This document shows positions 59,796 to 64,000 of a stretch of DNA of 64,000 nucleotides, piece after piece. The notes under the pieces were generated by a model that worked only from the letters and a program-made list of their open reading frames with translations, was not told the origin of the DNA and did no database searches. The position numbers and the translations under genes are program-made. Within the stretch, counting starts at the first letter, position 1; every line of letters starts with the position of its first letter. Origin of the DNA: an uncultured Muribaculaceae bacterium (GTDB lineage Bacteria; Bacteroidota; Bacteroidia; Bacteroidales; Muribaculaceae); assembly GCA_910584055.1 (NCBI GenBank), contig CAJTZS010000010.1, positions 36,811 to 100,810 of the forward strand. The letters are read 5' to 3'.

Positions 59796-61121
59796 ATGAA
59801 TATCAGATACATTGTTTCATTAATGGTTTTCACCTTCCTTATAGGATTCATTTCCTGTAGGGAGGATGATCCCGGAAGGAATATGATACCGGCTAAGAGC
59901 ACTTTTGTGCTCTCGGCAAAAAGTGATTCCCAACCTATTGATCCCGGAATGCTTTCTCCGGAAGCGGATTCTGATAATGAGCTCATCAACACGTGGTGGA
60001 TAGTTTTTGCAAGAAAAACAGACAGGAGTATATATACAATACTCAATCGTCCGACTCACCTGACCGCTCCTGTTGAGGAGGAATCTATTGACGCTGACTT
60101 ACCGGCAGACACTTATATCATCTATGCTTTTGCCAATGTCACACCTGATGAATTGAAAGAAAAGACAGGGTTGAATTTCGAGATCGGTTCGCAGTTGCCT
60201 GACGGCGATATTGAATCCGTTATGTGGAATACGATGGAAAACAATCCCGACAAATCCAAGTATATTCCAATGAGCGGCATGCGTGAGATCACCGTTACAG
60301 GAAGAGTGACTGAGCCTTTCGCCATAGAAGTTGTCAGGATGCTTGCCAAGGTTGAATTCTGTTTCATGAATGAATCAGGTTCTGACATCACAGTCAAATC
60401 CGTTGACTTCGGACCGCTCAACACCGGCTCCATTCCGTTAATGCCGACATATGCTCCCTCGTCTGCACCAATAATTGCAGAGAGTTGTGGAATTGAGAAC
60501 CTGAATTATTCATTCGGCTCCGGAAGTGAAGGAATCAAGGTGGTTGACAAGATACAGTTGCCGGTAAGGGAGAAATTCTATGTCAGGGAATCCGTTGCCG
60601 ATTCACATCCATCGAAGCATTTTAATTTTTCTTTGAAAATAGAGCGTGGCGGCTCAGAAGAAGAAATACTTTATGCCGTCACTGATGAACTTCAATATAT
60701 AAACCGGAATGATTATATCCAGATTCCGGTTTTGTTCGCCGAGCTTAAACTTGACATGGAAGTCCGTTTTTATCCCCCTATCGGAGGATATCCGGCCGTT
60801 AAGGTTGAACCGGCAGGAAACGAGGTGTATAACGTGACTTTCGGAACGTCCGGAGGTTTTGAGATATTGCCTAAATTCACGGAAGTTGACGGAAGCGAGA
60901 TTGTCAAGGATAAAGTGGTGATGAAAGTGCTTGCCATATCAGATCCGGACGGGATATTCGAGCGGTTGCCCGTGGCGGAATCTTCCGGTGAATTGACGGG
61001 TGTCCTTTCTTCGGAAGAAGGGATGGCGGAGGTGTCGCTTTCCATGGAAGTTACTACGGTGGCCGGTGTAAAAAGAGTGTATAACCGGAAAGTTTACATA
61101 ATACGTAAGAACAATCCTTAA
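59796..61121 (+). CDS. Accessory pilus lipoprotein (fimbrillin-like)
   Basis: 441 residues from the ATG at 59796 (MNIRYIVSLMVFTFLIGFISC, Cys21); an in-frame ATG at 59790 adds two residues. No named family recognised with certainty. The first half has a fimbrillin-like beta pattern (EELINTWWIVFARKTDRS-like strands and DADLPADTYIIYAFANV), with PFAIEVVRMLAKVEFCF marking the conserved V-R-x-x-A-K strand of Bacteroidota fimbrillins. The C-terminal part has Ig-like strands (GEVYNVTFG). Probably a minor subunit near the tip, since the tip adhesin gene follows only 6 bases later. Confidence 0.65.
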   Translation: MNIRYIVSLMVFTFLIGFISCREDDPGRNMIPAKSTFVLSAKSDSQPIDPGMLSPEADSDNELINTWWIVFARKTDRSIYTILNRPTHLTAPVEEESIDADLPADTYIIYAFANVTPDELKEKTGLNFEIGSQLPDGDIESVMWNTMENNPDKSKYIPMSGMREITVTGRVTEPFAIEVVRMLAKVEFCFMNESGSDITVKSVDFGPLNTGSIPLMPTYAPSSAPIIAESCGIENLNYSFGSGSEGIKVVDKIQLPVREKFYVRESVADSHPSKHFNFSLKIERGGSEEEILYAVTDELQYINRNDYIQIPVLFAELKLDMEVRFYPPIGGYPAVKVEPAGNEVYNVTFGTSGGFEILPKFTEVDGSEIVKDKVVMKVLAISDPDGIFERLPVAESSGELTGVLSSEEGMAEVSLSMEVTTVAGVKRVYNRKVYIIRKNNP

Positions 61122-61127
61122 GAAACT

Positions 61128-63959
61128 ATGAAATGTAAAAATAAAAGGTTGTCGGAAACATTGCTCGTGTTTCTGGCTATGTTCAATATATATGGTATGG
61201 CTTCGGCGCGGGAATCGCTTATCACCGATTCCTGGCAATTGAGTGCTAACCAAATGTCGGCAGAGGAGGGCAACTCTCTCGCCAATTTGATTGACGGGGT
61301 GCCGTCGACCGGTTATCATTCGCAGCAGGGAGAACTTGCCGATGATTGTTATATCCTGGTGGAATTGAAAGCGCCCCTTAATCTCGCTCAGGATGAAGAC
61401 CTTGTTTTCTTTACACAGAGGTGCGGTTCGCACACCGGTGATAAACTCGAGGGGCATCCGACAACGTTCAGGGTTGAGGGAAGTTTTGACGGGAACAATT
61501 GGGAGCCCTTTTGCCACGTGTATTTCCTATATCGCGGCAACGGCACGCGTGAGTATTCATCGAGGGTGCGGACAACGCAGGGTTACAAGTACCTTCGTCT
61601 TACGGTTACGGCAAACAACGCACGACACTATGATTCCAACGGTCATCGGTACATGGGCATGGCGGAATTCCAGATTTATAAACTCGGGCGCACCGAACCT
61701 TATGAGGAGGCGTCAAACGGATTTATTGACAGGCTGCACCTTAAAACGGATTATAACTTCAGCTATAGGGATTATGGTTTCGTAAACACGATGGGTATAC
61801 TTGACCCGAAGAATCACTGTCTCGATTCCAAGCAGATCGACACTCAATTGCGTCGGTCATGGGATATAGAGCAATGGCTCGACTGGGGGAACTGGGTAGA
61901 CGGCAAATGGACAAAAGACCAGGATTTTTTGAAAAAAAACAAGATATCGATTCCGTCGTTCACTATGCTAACTTCGAACGATGACAAGAATATAGGTCCG
62001 AATCAGAAGAGGCAGCCGACGCATGTGACCGAGCATGTCCTCTATGCTATACCTGGCGACGCCATAGCACTCTATCCGTACTACGCTATGGCATATACTT
62101 CAGCGTATCTTGAAAATTTTTCGCATTGGTATGACTATAATTCCGGTGGGCGTCTGTCTCATCAGCTCGACTGGAGCGACGGCAATAATTACGGGAAGGT
62201 TGATCTGCTTGATTTCCTGACAAACCCTTACTCCATAAGTTATTCTGATAATTATGGATTTTTCGGCGGCTCCCATATCACTCCGTTTGAGAAGGGTGCC
62301 TACATGACTGAAATCAGGACTGTGCAAGAGTACCTCGAGTTTGAGAAAAGGGTGAACGATGGCGACCAGTATGCCAATGCCCGTCTTGTCGCCGATCTTG
62401 ATTTCAGCGGTGTGACGGTATCAATGATAGGAGTTGAATCAAAGCCCTATGCCGGAGTTTTTGACGGAGGTGGACATACTATATCTAATCTGGTAATCGA
62501 CAGAGCGGATCAGGATGCAGTAGGAATGTTCCGGTATGTTACGGTAGGAGCAAAAATCATGAATTTCCATCTTGATGAAACCTGTGTATTCAGGGGAGAT
62601 AGTTATGCGGCTCCAGTTGCCGTTGCGAGCGGCGGTTCTGGAGATCGAACAGATTTATATCTAAGCGGAATATGGATGAGCGGGGAGTCCTATGTCAATT
62701 ATTGTAATGCAGCCGGTATACTTGGTTCCAATTGGTCCCCGGGTACACTACGCGCTGTAATCACGGATTGCCTTGCGGATGGGAAAGTGATAGGATATAC
62801 GGAATCTGCCGCTATTTCCGGATGGCTTGGTGACGGCGGCGGTAAAATTACCAACACATACAGTTGTCTGAAGGAGTTAACAGGAGTTAATGAAAGAAAT
62901 ACGCAGACGGTTTATTCGGGCAATAGTTTTTACAGGGGGAGCAATTGCCGTATAATAAACAGTTACGACTCTAATCGCGGCAATGGTCTTGAAGCTCCTC
63001 CGATTGATATGAACAGCGCAGCTTTTATATCCAAGCTTGGAGATAAATGGAAAGCAGGGGAAAGCTATGCTGTCCCTATGGCTCACAATCATGTCGCAGT
63101 TCCCGGTGAGAGATCTTACGGCACGGTTGCAACCTTTTTTTATCCTCGCGATCCATACGTGAAAGAGGGTGAGCTTCAGGGATTGCCTCAGGAATATGTT
63201 ATAGCTGCTGATTTCAGTCAATCATTCTCACTTGACAATATTGACAGAAATACAAAAACCATCACAGAACCGGTGATTCATTTCCGTCATATATTCAAGA
63301 TACGTGACGGAAAGAGTTTTGCAGAAGAGTTTTCCGGAAGTCTTGAAAAGAATCGGGAGTACATAAGAAAGAATATGCGGCATGTGTCTGCCCGTGCGGG
63401 AAAAGCTTTCCAAATCAGGTTTGATTCACCCATCCCTGCATCAGGAACGACACGTTCGAAATATTATTACAAAATTTCAGAAACTGATTACCGGCGTGTC
63501 TGTACAATGCGTATCCGTGTCCTTGATGCCGACACGAGGACGGAAATCGATAATGATGTCATTGGTTTCTATGCAGGAGAGGAATTCGATGGCCAAGGTT
63601 CGAGAGAAATCGATGGTGTCAATTATTACATGTGCGGTGGGGGCGGTAAGTATTACCGCATGCTTAAATGCGACAATCCACGGGAGGGACGTTATCTTGT
63701 CCAGATATTGGGTAATGATATCAATGGTAAGCCCATCAAGATTATAGGCAGCAATGAAGATCTAATAGTGATGGAAATGCAGATCACTTTCCTGCCTGAA
63801 TCAAAGGCATCAATGATAACGGAAGATGAACTTTATAGTGAGGACGACCGGTTCAAGCATGCACGCGAAAGTGAACTCGAAGCTAATTACGGAGCTCCGA
63901 AAGACAAGGTGGATTTCGATGAATATGCATTGCTTGAATCTAAAGATAATAGAGATTAA
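61128..63959 (+). CDS. Large secreted F5/8C and beta-helix protein, probable pilus tip adhesin
   Basis: 943 residues. An N-terminal signal peptide without lipobox Cys (LLVFLAMFNIYGMASA). About 28-190 is a discoidin (F5/8 type C) module: LANLIDGVPSTGYHSQQ, FRVEGSFDGNNWEPF, YKYLRLTVTANNARHYDS. The middle (250-400) is of unknown fold. From about 405 to 590 there are GLUG-like beta-helix strands (LVADLDFSGVTVSMIG, YAGVFDGGGHTISNL, FRYVTVGAKIMNF). The last 250 residues are beta-rich with no recognised motif. Modules suggest glycan binding. Last gene of the operon in this window. The adhesin role is inferred from size, position and domains. Confidence 0.72.
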   Translation: MKCKNKRLSETLLVFLAMFNIYGMASARESLITDSWQLSANQMSAEEGNSLANLIDGVPSTGYHSQQGELADDCYILVELKAPLNLAQDEDLVFFTQRCGSHTGDKLEGHPTTFRVEGSFDGNNWEPFCHVYFLYRGNGTREYSSRVRTTQGYKYLRLTVTANNARHYDSNGHRYMGMAEFQIYKLGRTEPYEEASNGFIDRLHLKTDYNFSYRDYGFVNTMGILDPKNHCLDSKQIDTQLRRSWDIEQWLDWGNWVDGKWTKDQDFLKKNKISIPSFTMLTSNDDKNIGPNQKRQPTHVTEHVLYAIPGDAIALYPYYAMAYTSAYLENFSHWYDYNSGGRLSHQLDWSDGNNYGKVDLLDFLTNPYSISYSDNYGFFGGSHITPFEKGAYMTEIRTVQEYLEFEKRVNDGDQYANARLVADLDFSGVTVSMIGVESKPYAGVFDGGGHTISNLVIDRADQDAVGMFRYVTVGAKIMNFHLDETCVFRGDSYAAPVAVASGGSGDRTDLYLSGIWMSGESYVNYCNAAGILGSNWSPGTLRAVITDCLADGKVIGYTESAAISGWLGDGGGKITNTYSCLKELTGVNERNTQTVYSGNSFYRGSNCRIINSYDSNRGNGLEAPPIDMNSAAFISKLGDKWKAGESYAVPMAHNHVAVPGERSYGTVATFFYPRDPYVKEGELQGLPQEYVIAADFSQSFSLDNIDRNTKTITEPVIHFRHIFKIRDGKSFAEEFSGSLEKNREYIRKNMRHVSARAGKAFQIRFDSPIPASGTTRSKYYYKISETDYRRVCTMRIRVLDADTRTEIDNDVIGFYAGEEFDGQGSREIDGVNYYMCGGGGKYYRMLKCDNPREGRYLVQILGNDINGKPIKIIGSNEDLIVMEMQITFLPESKASMITEDELYSEDDRFKHARESELEANYGAPKDKVDFDEYALLESKDNRD

Positions 63960-64000
63960 ATAAAGTTAGATGTTAAGCACGATGCAGAAATCTCCAGTTA

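Noticed and set aside
63960..64000. Start of a further gene (ATG at 63970 or 63982)
   Set aside because: At most ten codons remain before the window ends, so no product can be supported.

Overview
The window looks like a chromosomal segment of a gut-type member of the order Bacteroidales. Evidence: two SusC/SusD-type nutrient-uptake loci, many outer-membrane lipoproteins, a type V (Mfa1/FimA-like) pilus operon, an orphan ECF sigma factor inside a glycan locus, promoters with the Bacteroidota pattern TTTG-N19/20-TAnnTTTG, and almost no Shine-Dalgarno sequences. A Muribaculaceae-like genome is my best guess, but family placement is inference.

Layout. (1) 1-15406, plus strand: the downstream part of a polysaccharide utilization locus (PUL 1). 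It holds the tail of a SusD, a surface glycan-binding lipoprotein, two tandem GH101/GH129-like glycosidases, a DUF4965/DUF1793 glutaminase-A-like protein, a GH78 alpha-L-rhamnosidase, an ECF sigma factor, a GH37 trehalase-like enzyme, an MGH1/GH63-like enzyme and a GH36 alpha-galactosidase. Genes are nearly contiguous or overlap by 4 bp, so one operon is likely. (2) 15432-25027: housekeeping genes: SIMPL protein, pheS, nth, a DoxX-like membrane protein, tdk, a CyuA/YhaM-like cysteine desulfidase, a TlpA-type lipoprotein, an acyl-CoA ligase and a translationally coupled conserved unknown. (3) 46265 down to 25083, minus strand: a second locus of 13 genes (PUL 2). SusC and SusD are followed by an MBL-fold lipoprotein, a GLUG-like beta-helix protein, a phosphodiester glycosidase, two calcineurin-like phosphatases, a GH13 enzyme, a histidine acid phosphatase, a Zn alcohol dehydrogenase, two FAD oxidoreductases and a ribokinase. 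The number of phosphoester-cleaving enzymes suggests a phosphorylated glycan or teichoic-acid-like substrate. (4) 46589-48884: a further phosphatase paralogue bracketed by two inverted copies of a roughly 240-bp foldback (MITE-like) element. (5) 49036-52355: MFS transporter, thioredoxin-like lipoprotein and mannitol/fructuronate-type dehydrogenase. (6) 52417-52498: tRNA-Leu(UAG). (7) 52742-63959: a type V pilus operon with DUF3575 and DUF3868 proteins, major fimbrillin, Mfa2-type anchor, two accessory subunits and a large F5/8C plus beta-helix protein that is probably the tip adhesin.

How they work together. In PUL 1 and PUL 2 the SusC/D pair imports oligosaccharides made by surface lipoproteins, and periplasmic enzymes finish the job. 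In PUL 2 the last four enzymes look cytoplasmic and would oxidise or phosphorylate the released polyol or sugar. Heptad-phased short repeats punctuate gaps at 19413, 25024, 26003, 28804 and 29891, and long hairpins sit in several intercistronic gaps. The last 41 bases hold only a possible start of another gene (ATG at 63970 or 63982), too short to call.
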